From Haliangium sp963772315 (GTDB lineage Bacteria > Myxococcota_A > Polyangia > Haliangiales > Haliangiaceae), in NCBI GenBank assembly GCA_963772315.1, contig CAVYWJ010000004.1:2914001-2978000 (forward strand): a stretch of 64,000 nt of DNA, read 5' to 3'. Position numbers and translations under genes: made by a program. The notes under the pieces are model-generated. The model was not told where the DNA came from. It worked only from the letters and a program-made list of their open reading frames with translations, and made no database searches. Positions 25,895 to 37,091 of the stretch are shown one piece after another. The stretch's first letter is position 1. Each line of letters opens with the position of its first letter.

Positions 25895-26731
25895 CTACGC
25901 CTGGTGCGTGTCCCCGGCGCTGGCCGAGAGCGCGCGCAGGATGTCGATGTACGAGCAGATGCCCTGGAGCCTGCCTTCCGCATCGACCACGGGCACGGCG
26001 CCGACGTGCACGTCGGCGAAGAAGCGGGCCACGTGCGCGCAGCGCTCGTCGGGCCGAACGGTCAACGCCGGCGCGCTCATCACATCGCGCACCTGCAAGA
26101 GCTCGAGCTGAACCTCGGCGGCCTCGCCGCCGACCACGCGCTCGGGGCTGCCCACGGCCATGCGCACGTCGCGATCGGACAGCATGCCGATCACCTTGCC
26201 GTCGCCGTCGATCACCGGCAGGTGCCGGATGCCCATCGCCTGCATGCGCCCGGCCGCGTCGAGCACGTGATCGCCCGCGCGCGCAACCTGCGGGTCCGGC
26301 GTCATGGCGTCGGCAACGATCGGCCCGCGCTGGGGCTCCTCGGCGGGCGTCATGCGCACCTGGTTGGCCAGGATATCGGTGCTGGTGATGATCCCGATCA
26401 GATCCCCGCCCTCGATCACGGGCAGACAGCTGATCTTGCGCTTGGCCATGCGCGCGGCCGCCTCGTCCACCGAGTCCTCGGGCGCGGCCGTCTCCACCGG
26501 CGCGTGCATGGCTTGCTCCGCCGGATGTCCGCTCAGATTGCGCGGCCCGGGGCCAACGCGGGCCTGGAACGCGGCCACGTCACTGTCGCTGAGGATCCCC
26601 ACCAGCTTGCCGCTGTTCAGGACCGGCAGGTGGCGGATTCCCATCCACACCATCAGGTCGCGCGCCGTGGTCAAGTCGTCGTCCACGTGGATCGTGGTCG
26701 GAGAGCGCTTCATCAATTCCCTGATCTTCAT
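25895..26731 (-). CDS. Protein with four CBS domains
   Basis: ATG 26731 gives MKIRELMKRSPTTIHVDDDL. Four CBS motifs can be read in order: MGIRHLPVLNSGKLVGILSDSDV, ISCLPVIEGGDLIGIITSTDI, MGIRHLPVIDGDGKVIGMLSDRDV and VGAVPVVDAEGRLQGICSYIDI. Two such pairs make two Bateman modules, which usually bind adenine nucleotides. No catalytic domain is attached, so this is a regulatory or sensor protein of unknown target. Converges with the binding-protein gene. Confidence 0.93.
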   Translation of the reverse strand: MKIRELMKRSPTTIHVDDDLTTARDLMVWMGIRHLPVLNSGKLVGILSDSDVAAFQARVGPGPRNLSGHPAEQAMHAPVETAAPEDSVDEAAARMAKRKISCLPVIEGGDLIGIITSTDILANQVRMTPAEEPQRGPIVADAMTPDPQVARAGDHVLDAAGRMQAMGIRHLPVIDGDGKVIGMLSDRDVRMAVGSPERVVGGEAAEVQLELLQVRDVMSAPALTVRPDERCAHVARFFADVHVGAVPVVDAEGRLQGICSYIDILRALSASAGDTHQA

Positions 26732-26831
26732 GGCTGCTCCCGCTCGGCAATGCTGGCAATAGATGGCCGGCAATGACCGCAATGGATCACTGGCAATCGC
26801 TAGCGAGAGCTAGTGCAAGGCCAGGACCAGC

Positions 26832-26990
26832 ATGGCAGGCAAGAAGAGACGCGGATCGCGTCCCCGAAGCGCGCAAGAGCTGCGCTATCGCATCCGTGGA
26901 GGAGCGATTTTGCGCGTTCCCCCGGACGCGCCAGACACTCGCCCGAAGGTCTCAGGCCGATTCAGGCGGGGCGCAGCCAGTCGACTTTGA
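26832..26990 (+). CDS. Possible 52-residue basic protein
   Basis: ATG 26832, 5 bp after AGGA, opens a 52-codon frame with a basic start (MAGKKRRGSRPRS) and AQELRYRIRGGAILRVPP, ending at TGA 26988. It converges on and overlaps the 3' end of the minus-strand gene at 26962. The good RBS is the main support; there is no recognised family. Confidence 0.3.
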   Translation: MAGKKRRGSRPRSAQELRYRIRGGAILRVPPDAPDTRPKVSGRFRRGAASRL

Positions 26991-27225
26991 CGCGATGAAT
27001 GACTTCGCTGAACTCTTCGGGGAAGCAGGTGAGCACGAAGTTCATGGCCTGCTGCTTGAGCTCGTCATCGAGCTCGGGCGGGACGATCATGTTCTGGTCC
27101 TCGCCGCTCGGCTGGATACGCAGGCGCACGATTTCGGTGAGCCTGAGCACGTGCAAGCGATTCATGAACAGGGCATGCGCGATACCGGTGAAGAGGCGTT
27201 CCTGTGCAGGGTCCAAACGAGACAT
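26962..27225 (-). CDS. Small hypothetical protein at the end of the terpenoid operon
   Basis: ATG 27225 gives 87 residues, MSRLDPAQERLFTGIAHALF then MNRLHVLRLTEIVRLRI and an acidic helical end (DELKQQAMNFVLTCFPEEF). No membrane segment or known motif. It lies 40 bp downstream of hpnD and is probably the last gene of the operon. No function can be assigned. Confidence 0.6.
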   Translation of the reverse strand: MSRLDPAQERLFTGIAHALFMNRLHVLRLTEIVRLRIQPSGEDQNMIVPPELDDELKQQAMNFVLTCFPEEFSEVIHRVKVDWLRPA

Positions 27226-27265
27226 GGCACTTCTGAGTACCACAGACCGCGACCTGCGCAAAGCG

Positions 27266-28098
27266 TCAAAGGGGCGCGCGCTCCACGACCCAGCGGCGCA
27301 GCGCCAGGACCAGCTTGCGACGCCGGTGCAGGTATGGATGACGGTAGAAGACGTCGAAGCCGGCGCGCTCCAGCTCGTCGAGCAGAGCCAGGTACACGTC
27401 GGCCCAGATCTCGGGCACGAGCAGCTGCTTGCGCTCTGCGGGCTGGAGCCGCGCGCGGGCGCCGCCGATGAGGGCGCGCGCGCGCTCGGCCTGGCGCTGA
27501 CACACCAGGCGCAGGCCCGGCGACATGCGCTTGCGCAAGACGTCGTCGGGATCCACGCCCGCGGCCGCGAGCTCGTCGCCGGGCAGATAGATGCGACCGC
27601 GGTCCGCATCCTCGCCGATGTCGCGCAGGATGTTGGCGATCTGCAGCCCGATGCCCACGTCGCGGCCGTAGCGCTCGGCCGCGGGGCCGGTGGCGCCGAG
27701 GATGCGCAGGCACAGATAGGCCACGGGCGCGGACACCGACTCGCAGTAGGCTTCGACCTCGGCCCAGCTGCCCAGGCGCGGGGTGCGGATGTCGCGCTCC
27801 AGCGCGTCGAGCACGGTGTCGAAGTGCTGCCTGGGCAGCTGGTAGCGCCGCACCGCCTCGGCCAGACGCTCGGCATAGGGATGATACGCCCGGCCGCTGT
27901 ACACGGCGTCGAGCTGGTGGCGCCAGGCGTGGAGCTCGCGCCGGTTGTGCTCGGCGTCGCCGACCGCGTCAGCCGCGTCGTCAGCCGCGCGCACGAAGCG
28001 ATACACGTCGCGGATCGCGTTGCGCTGCGGCCGGTCCAGGAAGAGCAGGGCGAAGTACAGATTGGACTGGCTGCGCGTCGCTAGCTTTTGCCAGAAGG

Positions 28099-28102
<4 letters not shown>
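27266..28102 (-). CDS. hpnD: Presqualene diphosphate synthase, HpnD type
   Basis: Trans-prenyltransferase that condenses two farnesyl diphosphates; HpnD makes presqualene diphosphate in the HpnCDE route. Sequence shows NLYFALLFLDRPQRNAIRDVYRF, the first Asp-rich motif DDAAD, the second motif in NILRDIGEDADRGRIYLP, and the typical helical C-terminus. GTG 28102 is chosen over ATG 28132 because it makes a 4-bp GTGA overlap with hpnC, matching the other joints of this operon; it yields 278 residues, normal for HpnD. HpnE is not present in the window. Phytoene synthase activity cannot be excluded by sequence alone. Confidence 0.88.
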
Positions 28103-29027
<925 letters not shown>

Positions 29028-29031
<4 letters not shown>

Positions 29032-30341
29032 CGTTTCTCCTTCTTGAGCTCGGCCGTGTCCGCGCGGCGCAGCCGGTCGAGGATCTGCTTGGCGCGGTCG
29101 GCGCTCACGTCCCCGAGGGCCGAGATCTCGCGCGCGACTTGCTCGACCATGTCGCCCGTGGCGCCGGCCGCGCGCGCGACCACGCGTGCATGCAGAGACA
29201 TGTGGCCGCGCTGGATACCATCAGTGGCCAGCGCGCGCAATGCCGCCAGATTGCTGGCCAGGCCCACGGCCGCGACCACGGCCGCGAGCTCGGTGGCCGA
29301 GCGCACGCCGAGCAGCCGCAGGGCCAGCTTGGCGCCCTCGTGCACCTGCAGCGAGCCGCCCACCGTGCCCACGGCCAGCGGCATCTGCAGGGTGCCGTGC
29401 AAGGCGCCGCCCTCGTCGCGCCACACCGACAGCGGCCGGTACGTGCCGGTGCGGCAGGCATACGCGTGCGCGCCCGCCTCGACCCCGCGCCAGTCGTTGC
29501 CCGTGGCCAGGAGCACGGAGTCGATGCCGTTCATGATGCCCTTGTTGTGCGTGGCCGCGCGGTACGGGTCGAGCTCGGCGAAGCGCGACGCGGCCACGAT
29601 CGACCGCCGCACCTGCGCGCCCGCGTTGGGGTCGAGCGCGCGATCCGGGATCTGGGCGACCGCGGTGACCGTGCGTTCGTCGGACAGATTGGACAGGATG
29701 CGCAGCCCGGGCTTGCCGCGCGACAGGAAGGCCAGGCGGTCGGCGATGCCCTCGGCGATGCTGTTGACCATGTTGGCGCCCATCGCATCGCGGCAGTCGA
29801 CGTGCATGTGCACCACGATCATGCCGCCGTCGGGATCCGCGGGCCGCGACAGCACGCGCGCCTGGATGTCGACCGGCCCGCCGCCGCGCTCGACCAGGCG
29901 CGGCGCCAGATCCCTGGCGCGGCTCAGCAGATCCTCCTTGGCACCCTCGATCTCGCGGCAGGCCGCGTCCGGGTCGGGCACCTTGACGAGCTGCACCTGG
30001 CCGATCATGATCGGCGCGGACACGCGCACGTGAAAGCCGCCGCCCGCGCGCACCATCTTGGCCGCGTTGGACGCGGCCGCCACCACCGAGGGCTCCTCCA
30101 CCACCATCGGCACCAGGTAGTCGATGGTGTTGATCGAGAAGTTCAACGCCAGCGCCATGGGCAGCGCGTAGGTGCCGATGACGTTCTCGATCATCCCGTC
30201 GGCGGTCTCGATCGGCAGCCCGCCGTTATCCAGCGCGCTCATCATCTTCTCGTCGATGCCGACCAGCTCGGCCACGCGCTGTCTCCGTGCTTCGAGACCG
30301 AGACGGTAGAAGCCCGGGATGCGCGAGCTCTTGACAAACAT
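29028..30341 (-). CDS. mvaA: Hydroxymethylglutaryl-CoA reductase, class II (soluble)
   Basis: Reduces HMG-CoA to mevalonate. Conserved parts: ENVIGTYALPMALALNF (catalytic Glu), DCRDAMGANMVNSI, THNKGIMNGIDS (catalytic Lys), LATGNDWRGVEA, PLAVGTVGGSL and the C-terminal catalytic His in GHMSLHARV. There are no membrane helices, so it is the soluble class II form. A TATCAT box 6 bp ahead of ATG 30341 suggests an internal, leaderless promoter, so mvaA-hpnC-hpnD may also be expressed apart from the upstream kinases. Class II enzymes include both NADH-linked degradative and biosynthetic members; context here is biosynthetic. Confidence 0.95.
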
Positions 30342-30347
30342 GGCCCG

Positions 30348-30377
30348 ATGATAGCACCCGCCACCAGCGAGTGCGAA
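30348..30377 (-). promoter_or_regulatory. Internal promoter ahead of mvaA
   Basis: Minus strand TTCGCA (30377-30372) and TATCAT (30353-30348) with an 18-bp spacer; the -10 box ends 6 bp before the ATG, so the transcript would begin at the start codon. It lies in the only sizeable gap (89 bp) of the mevalonate operon. Confidence 0.45.
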
Positions 30378-30430
30378 AGCTCCAGCGCATTCCGGGGCCG
30401 GAGCGCGCGTTTACGTGGCCGCTCGCGCGC

Positions 30431-31516
30431 TCAGCGCCGGCGCAGAATTCGGACACCGTCCGGGTCGACGCGCAGGGCCAGCGGCTTCATGCCGCGTGCA
30501 GCCGTCTCGTGGCGAAACGCCGCCGCGTCGGCCGCATCTGCGAACGCGGCCAGGGCGATGTCGCCGCCGCCCGCGCCCGTGGGCTTGGCCGCGCCGCGAT
30601 GCGTGCGCGCCAGCGCTGCGATGGTGCGATGGGCCGCGGTCTCGATCTCGACACCGGCGGCCCGCCCGAGCCCGGCCGCGGCCTCGGCGCCGGCCTCGAT
30701 CGCGGCCACCACCTCGCTGGCCTGGCCGCTCGGCCGCAGCGCAGCAATCAGCGCCAGGGCCGCATCCGCGAGCGCGGTCATGGCGCGCTCGTGCGCGCGT
30801 GGCTCGACATCGCGCCAGGCCTGCACCCGGGCCACCAGCGCGGGCGTGCTGGCGGGCGCGCCTGTCCACACGAACACCAGGTGCACGCTGGTACGCTCGA
30901 GATCCGACAGCAGCGGCCGGACGAGCATGGGCATCGGCCCGGGCCCCTGGCCGTATCCGTGCGCCCCTGCATCCGTGCCCGCATCCGGCTGCACGCGCAC
31001 GCTCAGGATGCCGCCGTAGACCGAGGCCGCGATGTCGGCGCCGCTGCCGCGTGCGCCCTGTGCGCTCTGCGCTGCCCCGTGGGCCGCGTGCGCCAGGCGA
31101 TGGATGAGCCGCGCGGCCGGCGCCGTATCCTGCGCGTGCTCCTCGCCAGCCTGCGCCGTCCGGTCGTGCGCCAGCGCGCACGCGCACGCGGCCACCGTGA
31201 CCGCCGCGCTCGAGCCCAGGCCGAGCTTGATGCCGTCCACCGCACGCAGCGCGCGCGAGTCCACGGCCAGCGCCAGCGCCGCGCGCGCGGCGGTGCTGTC
31301 CGCGCCCGCATGCGCGGCCACGCCGGCGGCCACGGCCTCGATGAACGGCGAGCGCGCCGCCGCCCGCGCGTCCGGATCCGTGGCCGGGTCTGCTACCACC
31401 CGCGCGACCACCCGCCGATCCACGGCCATGACCACGGCCTCGGCCCCGACCAGCACCGCGTACTCGCCCGCGAGCAGCACCTTGCCCGGCGCCGTGGCCC
31501 GGAGACCAGCGCTCAT
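30431..31516 (-). CDS. mvaK2: Phosphomevalonate kinase (GHMP family)
   Basis: Phosphorylates mevalonate 5-phosphate to the diphosphate. GHMP kinase motifs: PGKVLLAGEYAVLVGAEA near the N-terminus, the ATP loop GIKLGLGSSAAVTVA, and the C-terminal KPTGAGGGDIALAAF. It lacks the mevalonate-kinase GEHAVVYG stretch and lies between mvaD and mvaA, which fits phosphomevalonate kinase. ATG 31516 overlaps the mvaD stop by 4 bp. Unusually rich in Ala, Arg and Gly. The assignment as PMK rather than another GHMP kinase rests on operon position. Confidence 0.85.
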   Translation of the reverse strand: MSAGLRATAPGKVLLAGEYAVLVGAEAVVMAVDRRVVARVVADPATDPDARAAARSPFIEAVAAGVAAHAGADSTAARAALALAVDSRALRAVDGIKLGLGSSAAVTVAACACALAHDRTAQAGEEHAQDTAPAARLIHRLAHAAHGAAQSAQGARGSGADIAASVYGGILSVRVQPDAGTDAGAHGYGQGPGPMPMLVRPLLSDLERTSVHLVFVWTGAPASTPALVARVQAWRDVEPRAHERAMTALADAALALIAALRPSGQASEVVAAIEAGAEAAAGLGRAAGVEIETAAHRTIAALARTHRGAAKPTGAGGGDIALAAFADAADAAAFRHETAARGMKPLALRVDPDGVRILRRR

Positions 31517-32589
31517 CCGATGACCTCGGAGATCACTTCGGCGCCCGCGCCGACCGCGCTGCTGATCACGCTGGTCACGCCTGGCACGGCGCCCATGGCC
31601 GCCGCCACCACGGACGCGTCGCGCGCGTGCACCAGCACCTTGACGTGCGGGCCGGCGTCCATCGTGAAGTACGCGGCGAGCCCCCGCTTGCGCAGCGCGC
31701 GCACCGCCTGCATGCACGCCAGCGTGGGCGGCTGCCAGTACACGATGGCCGGCCGCGACGCCATCGCCGCCGCGTGCATGGCCAGGGCGTTGTCCTCGGC
31801 CACCTGTCCGAGCTCATCGAGATCGCGGGCGCGGATCGCCTGCTCGGCCCGGACCAGGTCGCCGGGCACGCACGCCAGCCAGCCCGCGTACAACGGCGAG
31901 GTCTCGGCGCAGTGCTCCATCGCGTCGCGCGAGGCGTGCTCCTTGACCAGCCCGCCGCCGACCACGGCGATGATCATGCGCAGCGGCCACTCGGCATCGC
32001 TGCCCGGCTCGCCCGGGCCGCCCGTCACGGGCTCGGCCCAGGCATCGCTGCCGTCCGGCTGCGTGCCCGCCTGCATGCGCACGAAGCCGCCGTGGATCGA
32101 CCGCGCGGCCGAGCCGCTGCCGCGCCGGGCCAGCACGCTGAGCGCACGCGCATCGAGGATCAGCCCCGCGGCCCGGCTCGCGGCCAGGGCCAGGGCCGCG
32201 TACGCCGACGCCGACGACGCCAGCCCCGACGCCGTGGGAAAGTCGTTGGCGCTCACCACCTCGGCGGCCAGCGAGATGCCCGCGGACGCGCGTACGAGAT
32301 CGAGCCAGGCGCTCAGCTGCGCCGCCGCCTTGCCGGTCTCGACCTGCCCGTCGAGCACCAGGTGATCGCGCGTGAGCCCGGCATCGAAGTGCACGGTCGT
32401 GGTCGTGGTCAGCGCCGCCAGCGTCAGCGACAGGCTGCCCTGCGCCGGCAGGTTGAGCTTGCTGTCGCGCTTGCCCCAGTACTTCACCAGGGCGATGTTG
32501 GCGTGCGCCCGGGCCGTGACAGTGGGCAAGCTCCCGCCCATGCCGATGCCCGTGTCGCCGCCGGTGCCAGCAGATCTCGTCTCGTTCAT
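31513..32589 (-). CDS. mvaD: Diphosphomevalonate decarboxylase
   Basis: ATP-dependent decarboxylase giving isopentenyl diphosphate. Diagnostic: ANIALVKYWGKRDSKLNLP near residue 30, SLSLTLAAL, the phosphate loop NDFPTASGLASSASAYAALA, RGSGSAARSIHGGFV (catalytic Arg/Asp region) and the C-terminal YFTMDAGPHVKVL. About 358 residues, as expected. ATG 32589 overlaps the mvaK1 stop by 4 bp. The initial ~20 residues are a Gly/Thr-rich leader absent from many homologues. Confidence 0.95.
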   Translation of the reverse strand: MNETRSAGTGGDTGIGMGGSLPTVTARAHANIALVKYWGKRDSKLNLPAQGSLSLTLAALTTTTTVHFDAGLTRDHLVLDGQVETGKAAAQLSAWLDLVRASAGISLAAEVVSANDFPTASGLASSASAYAALALAASRAAGLILDARALSVLARRGSGSAARSIHGGFVRMQAGTQPDGSDAWAEPVTGGPGEPGSDAEWPLRMIIAVVGGGLVKEHASRDAMEHCAETSPLYAGWLACVPGDLVRAEQAIRARDLDELGQVAEDNALAMHAAAMASRPAIVYWQPPTLACMQAVRALRKRGLAAYFTMDAGPHVKVLVHARDASVVAAAMGAVPGVTSVISSAVGAGAEVISEVIG

Positions 32590-33552
32590 GACCTTACTCC
32601 CACGCGGCACACGAAGCCGTCGTGGCCGGCCGCGCGCCAGGCTGCGACGATGTTCTCCTCGGCCTCGCTGCTCCCGTCGCCGAGCGCGATCACTGCCCCG
32701 CCGCCGCCCGCGCCGGTCAGCTTGGCGCCGAGCGCGCCGGCCGCGCGCGCGATCTCGCACATGCGGTCGATCTCCACGCTCGACACGCCCAGCCCGGCCA
32801 GGACCTGGTGCGCGCCGTCCATCAGCTTGCCCAGCCTGGCCACATCGCCCTGGCGCATGGCCTCGGCCCCGGCCAGAGCCGCGGCGCCGAGCGTGGCCAG
32901 ATCGTCATCGACGCGCGCGCGCTGCGCCTCCCAGGCCGCGGCCACGCGCGACACCATCACCGCGGTCGAGCGCGGTACGCCGGTCAGCCCGACGGCCAGC
33001 CGCAGCGGCGGCGCGTCCACCGGCTCCAGGCCGCGGCCGCGATAGTACAGCCCGAGCCCGCCGTTCGCGGCCAGCGCCACGTCGACGCCGCTGGGATTGG
33101 CGTGAAAGCAGCGCTCGGCGCAGTGCGCCAGGGTCGCGATCTCCTCGTTGGTCAGGTGCCGGCCCATGGCCTCGGACAGCGCGCGCGTCACGGCCACTGC
33201 CATGGACGCGGACGAGCCCAGACCCGCGGCAGCGGGCAAGCGCGTGTCCAGCACGATCTCGCCCGGTCCGAGCGCGGCCAGCACGTCGACGCCCAGGTGC
33301 ACGTCGAGCCCGTGCACCAGCGCGGCCACCGCGCGCTCGGGATCGCCCAGCGACTCGTCCGTGAACTCTGCGCCCGACTCGATCTCGAGGTCGAGGTCCC
33401 AGGCCGGCGCGTGCACGCGCAGCACCGTATCGTGCCCGTAGGTGCGCACCGTCGCGTCGATCGGGCGCCACGCGCAGCGCACCGTCGCGTCGATGGCGCC
33501 GGCCAGGGCCGGGTGTCCGTACACCACGGCGTGCTCGCCCAGCAGGATGGCC

Positions 33553-33572
<20 letters not shown>
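32586..33572 (-). CDS. mvaK1: Mevalonate kinase
   Basis: Phosphorylates mevalonate at position 5. GHMP motifs: GKAILLGEHAVVYGHPALAG at the N-terminus, the ATP loop PAAAGLGSSASMAVAV, FHANPSGVDVALAANGG (catalytic Asp region) and GAKLTGAGGGGAVIAL. 328 residues. Its start overlaps the fni stop by 20 bp and its stop overlaps mvaD by 4 bp. Confidence 0.94.
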
Positions 33573-34617
<1,045 letters not shown>

Positions 34618-34695
34618 GCGCCTGGGTTTGTACCGCCCGGCGTTGCCGGTGTCGAGCGTCGCGGGCCGGTGCGTGCCGTCCCGTGCGGTGCCGGC

Positions 34696-35544
34696 TCAGC
34701 CCGCGAGCATGCGCGCGGCCAGCTCCTTGAGCAGCTTGAGCGCGACCATGGCGGTCATGTCGTGGTGGTCGCGGCTCGGGTTGAGCTCGACGATATCGCC
34801 GCCCACCGGCGCCACGGGCAGATCCTGGACCAGCCGCAACACCTCGCGCATGGTCGCGCCGCCCGGCTCGTAGTGCGAGACGCCGGGCGCGTGCGCGGGA
34901 TCGAGCACGTCGAGGTCGATCGATACGTACAGCGGGGCGCGGAGTCCGAGCGCGGCGAGATCCAGATCGGAGCGCCAGTCGCGCATGTGCACCATGTGCA
35001 CGCCGAAGCGCTCGGCCTGCGCGCGCTGATGCGGCGTGAGCGTGCGGATGCCCACCTGGACGAGCCGCTCTGCCAGCCCTTCCTCCATGATGCGCGCGAA
35101 CGGACATGCGTGTGACAGCCGATCGCCGTCGAGCTCGTCGTAGAGATCCGGGTGCGCGTCGAGGTGCAGGATTGTCAGTCCCGGATGCGCCTGCGCCATG
35201 CTGCGCAGGATCGGATAGGTGATGGCGTGGTCGCCGCCGATCGAGAGCGGCCGCGCGCCGCGTTCGAGCAGCGTGCGCACGCTGGCCTCGATCCGCGCCA
35301 GCGCATCCGTGCCGCGGGCCACGTCGAGATCCACGTCCCCGACATCGACCAGGCGCGGCTCGGCGCCGAGATCGCGACCATCCTCGGCGCACAGGTTCAT
35401 CGAGCCCGCGCCCCAGGCCGCGCGCACCGCGGCCGGCGCCCCGGCGCAGCCCCGATGCAGCGACGAGTGCTCGTCCCAGGGCACTCCCAGCACCGCCAGC
35501 GCGCCCTGCGCCACCTCGTCCATGCGTTCACGTCGAATGCTCAT
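34696..35544 (-). CDS. Arginase/agmatinase (ureohydrolase) family enzyme
   Basis: Binuclear manganese hydrolase of guanidino groups. Metal-ligand motifs are complete: GGDHAIT, DAHPDLYD and SIDLDVLDPAHAPG, plus the GGDIVELNP stretch. 282 residues. Substrate (arginine, agmatine, formiminoglutamate or other) is not resolvable by eye. It lies upstream of, and in the same direction as, the mevalonate genes, 78 bp before fni, so it may be co-transcribed although the reaction has no obvious place in terpenoid synthesis. Confidence 0.88.
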   Translation of the reverse strand: MSIRRERMDEVAQGALAVLGVPWDEHSSLHRGCAGAPAAVRAAWGAGSMNLCAEDGRDLGAEPRLVDVGDVDLDVARGTDALARIEASVRTLLERGARPLSIGGDHAITYPILRSMAQAHPGLTILHLDAHPDLYDELDGDRLSHACPFARIMEEGLAERLVQVGIRTLTPHQRAQAERFGVHMVHMRDWRSDLDLAALGLRAPLYVSIDLDVLDPAHAPGVSHYEPGGATMREVLRLVQDLPVAPVGGDIVELNPSRDHHDMTAMVALKLLKELAARMLAG

Positions 35545-35626
35545 GCGGCGAGCATGCCAGGGCCGCGGGGCTCACGCACACAGAAGCTCGAGCTGGAGCT
35601 GTGCCGGACACGCTCCCCGGCGCGGG

Positions 35627-36874
35627 TCAGTCCGGTGCCGGCAGCGCGAACACGGGGCGCGGGGTGCGTGCGCCGCGGAGCTCGTGCAGTCCGAGGGGCT
35701 GCCATGCGATCGCCACCGCGTTCGCGAAGCGGTCGCTGGCGAGCACGTGGTGCCCGAGGGTCTTGGTCAAGCTCTCCAGGCGCGCGACCTCGTTGGCCGC
35801 GGGCCCGATGACCGTGAACTGCAGGCGCTCGGGCACGCCGATGTTCCCGAACACCACGTCGCCGACGTGCAGCCCGATTCCGAACTCGATGGCCGCCTGC
35901 CCGGCCGCGGAGCGCGTGGCGTTGGCCTCGTGGCGTCGCGCCAGCGCGCGCCGGGCCGCGGCCACCGCAGCGGCGCACGCGGCTTGCTCGCCGCTGGGCG
36001 CGGTGGGAAAGATCGCCAGCACCGCGTCGCCGATGAACGCCAGGACCTCGCCGCCCTCGATCAGGACCGCGCCGGCCGTGCACTCGAAGTAGTCGTCGAG
36101 CAGCGCCAGAAAGTCGGCCGGCGGGAGCGTCTCGGCCAGCGGCGTGGACTCGCGCAGATCGCTGTACAGCACGGCCGCGTGGATGGTCTCGCCGTCACCG
36201 CGCTGGATCTGGCCGCTCAGCACGCGCCGGGCCGCATCCCGGCCGAGATATGTCAGGGCCAGATTCTGCGCCACCTGCTGCTCGAGGTACACCTTGCACG
36301 CGAGCGTGAGCGGCGCGACCAGGCGCTTCAGGCTGGTCACGTGCGCATCCGTGAAACCGCCCGGATGGTCCGTGGCAAAGGACATGAGCACCCCGCGCTC
36401 CTGCTCCACATCGAAGGGGACGCCGCAGGCGAGGTAATCGGTGCCGCCCTGCTGCGCGAGCGCCGCGATGATCGGATAGCGGGCGCACGCGTCGGCGTCG
36501 GCAGGGGAGAGCCGCAGGCTGGTATGCCCGGCCCCGGCCAGCTTCGCGTACGGGCTGCGCTGCCACTCCAGTTGACGGGGCAAGTGGGAGAAGTGACTGT
36601 GCTCGACGCGAGCCTCGCCGCGCCGCCAGGTCAGCGTCAGCGCGCGAATCAGCGGATGCAGCACGCGGAAGCCAAGATTGGCGCGCATCACCGGCACGCC
36701 GGCCGCGAGCAGCCGCGGGAACAGCTCCTCCAGGAGCGTGGGCATCTCGAACGGGTAGGTCGCGCGGTCGATGAGCCAGTCGATCAGCGGCTGCACGTCG
36801 CCTGGCCCAGCGGACGCCGCATCGCGTGCCGGCGTGTCCGCTGTCGTTGACAGCTTACGGAGATCGCGTGTCAT
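35627..36874 (-). CDS. Class III adenylate/guanylate cyclase with N-terminal sensor region
   Basis: Makes a cyclic nucleotide from ATP or GTP. The cyclase domain covers the last ~190 residues: AAVLYSDLRESTPLAETLPP and LAFIGDAVLAIFP carry the two metal Asp residues, GIGLHVGDVVFGNIG follows, and VIGPAANEVARLE supplies the Asn/Arg of the transition-state site. The ~225 residues ahead, including RANLGFRVLHPLIRALTLTW and a GAF-like region with VPFDVEQERGVLMSFATDHPGGF, are probably sensory. No membrane segments, so cytosolic. Start ATG 36874 (MTRDLRKL) is preferred to the in-frame codon at 36904. Confidence 0.92.
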   Translation of the reverse strand: MTRDLRKLSTTADTPARDAASAGPGDVQPLIDWLIDRATYPFEMPTLLEELFPRLLAAGVPVMRANLGFRVLHPLIRALTLTWRRGEARVEHSHFSHLPRQLEWQRSPYAKLAGAGHTSLRLSPADADACARYPIIAALAQQGGTDYLACGVPFDVEQERGVLMSFATDHPGGFTDAHVTSLKRLVAPLTLACKVYLEQQVAQNLALTYLGRDAARRVLSGQIQRGDGETIHAAVLYSDLRESTPLAETLPPADFLALLDDYFECTAGAVLIEGGEVLAFIGDAVLAIFPTAPSGEQAACAAAVAAARRALARRHEANATRSAAGQAAIEFGIGLHVGDVVFGNIGVPERLQFTVIGPAANEVARLESLTKTLGHHVLASDRFANAVAIAWQPLGLHELRGARTPRPVFALPAPD

Positions 36875-37034
36875 CGTCTCACTATCGATCGCGCCCCCGA
36901 GCACGTAAAGATGCCCGACACCAGAGGCCGGATCCGCACGATGAGCGGCCGGAGCCCCCTGGAATCCTGGCGCGATGCGTGCGATAAGAAGCGCGGCCCA
37001 AAAAGCGTGGGGTGTCTTGGCAGGGCAGGGGGCC

Positions 37035-37091
37035 TATGATAGCGTGCGTCCCTCTCGACCTCTTGGTGGTCGGACCTGCAGGAGTTGAGTC
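37035..37091 (+). promoter_or_regulatory. Promoter -10 and ribosome-binding site of rplK
   Basis: TATGAT (37035-37040) is a good -10 box; no good -35 lies 15-19 bp upstream (TTGGCA at 37017 is only 12 bp away). A strong Shine-Dalgarno AGGAG precedes ATG 37092 by 7 bp, so unlike several neighbours this mRNA has a leader of about 45 nt. Confidence 0.45.
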
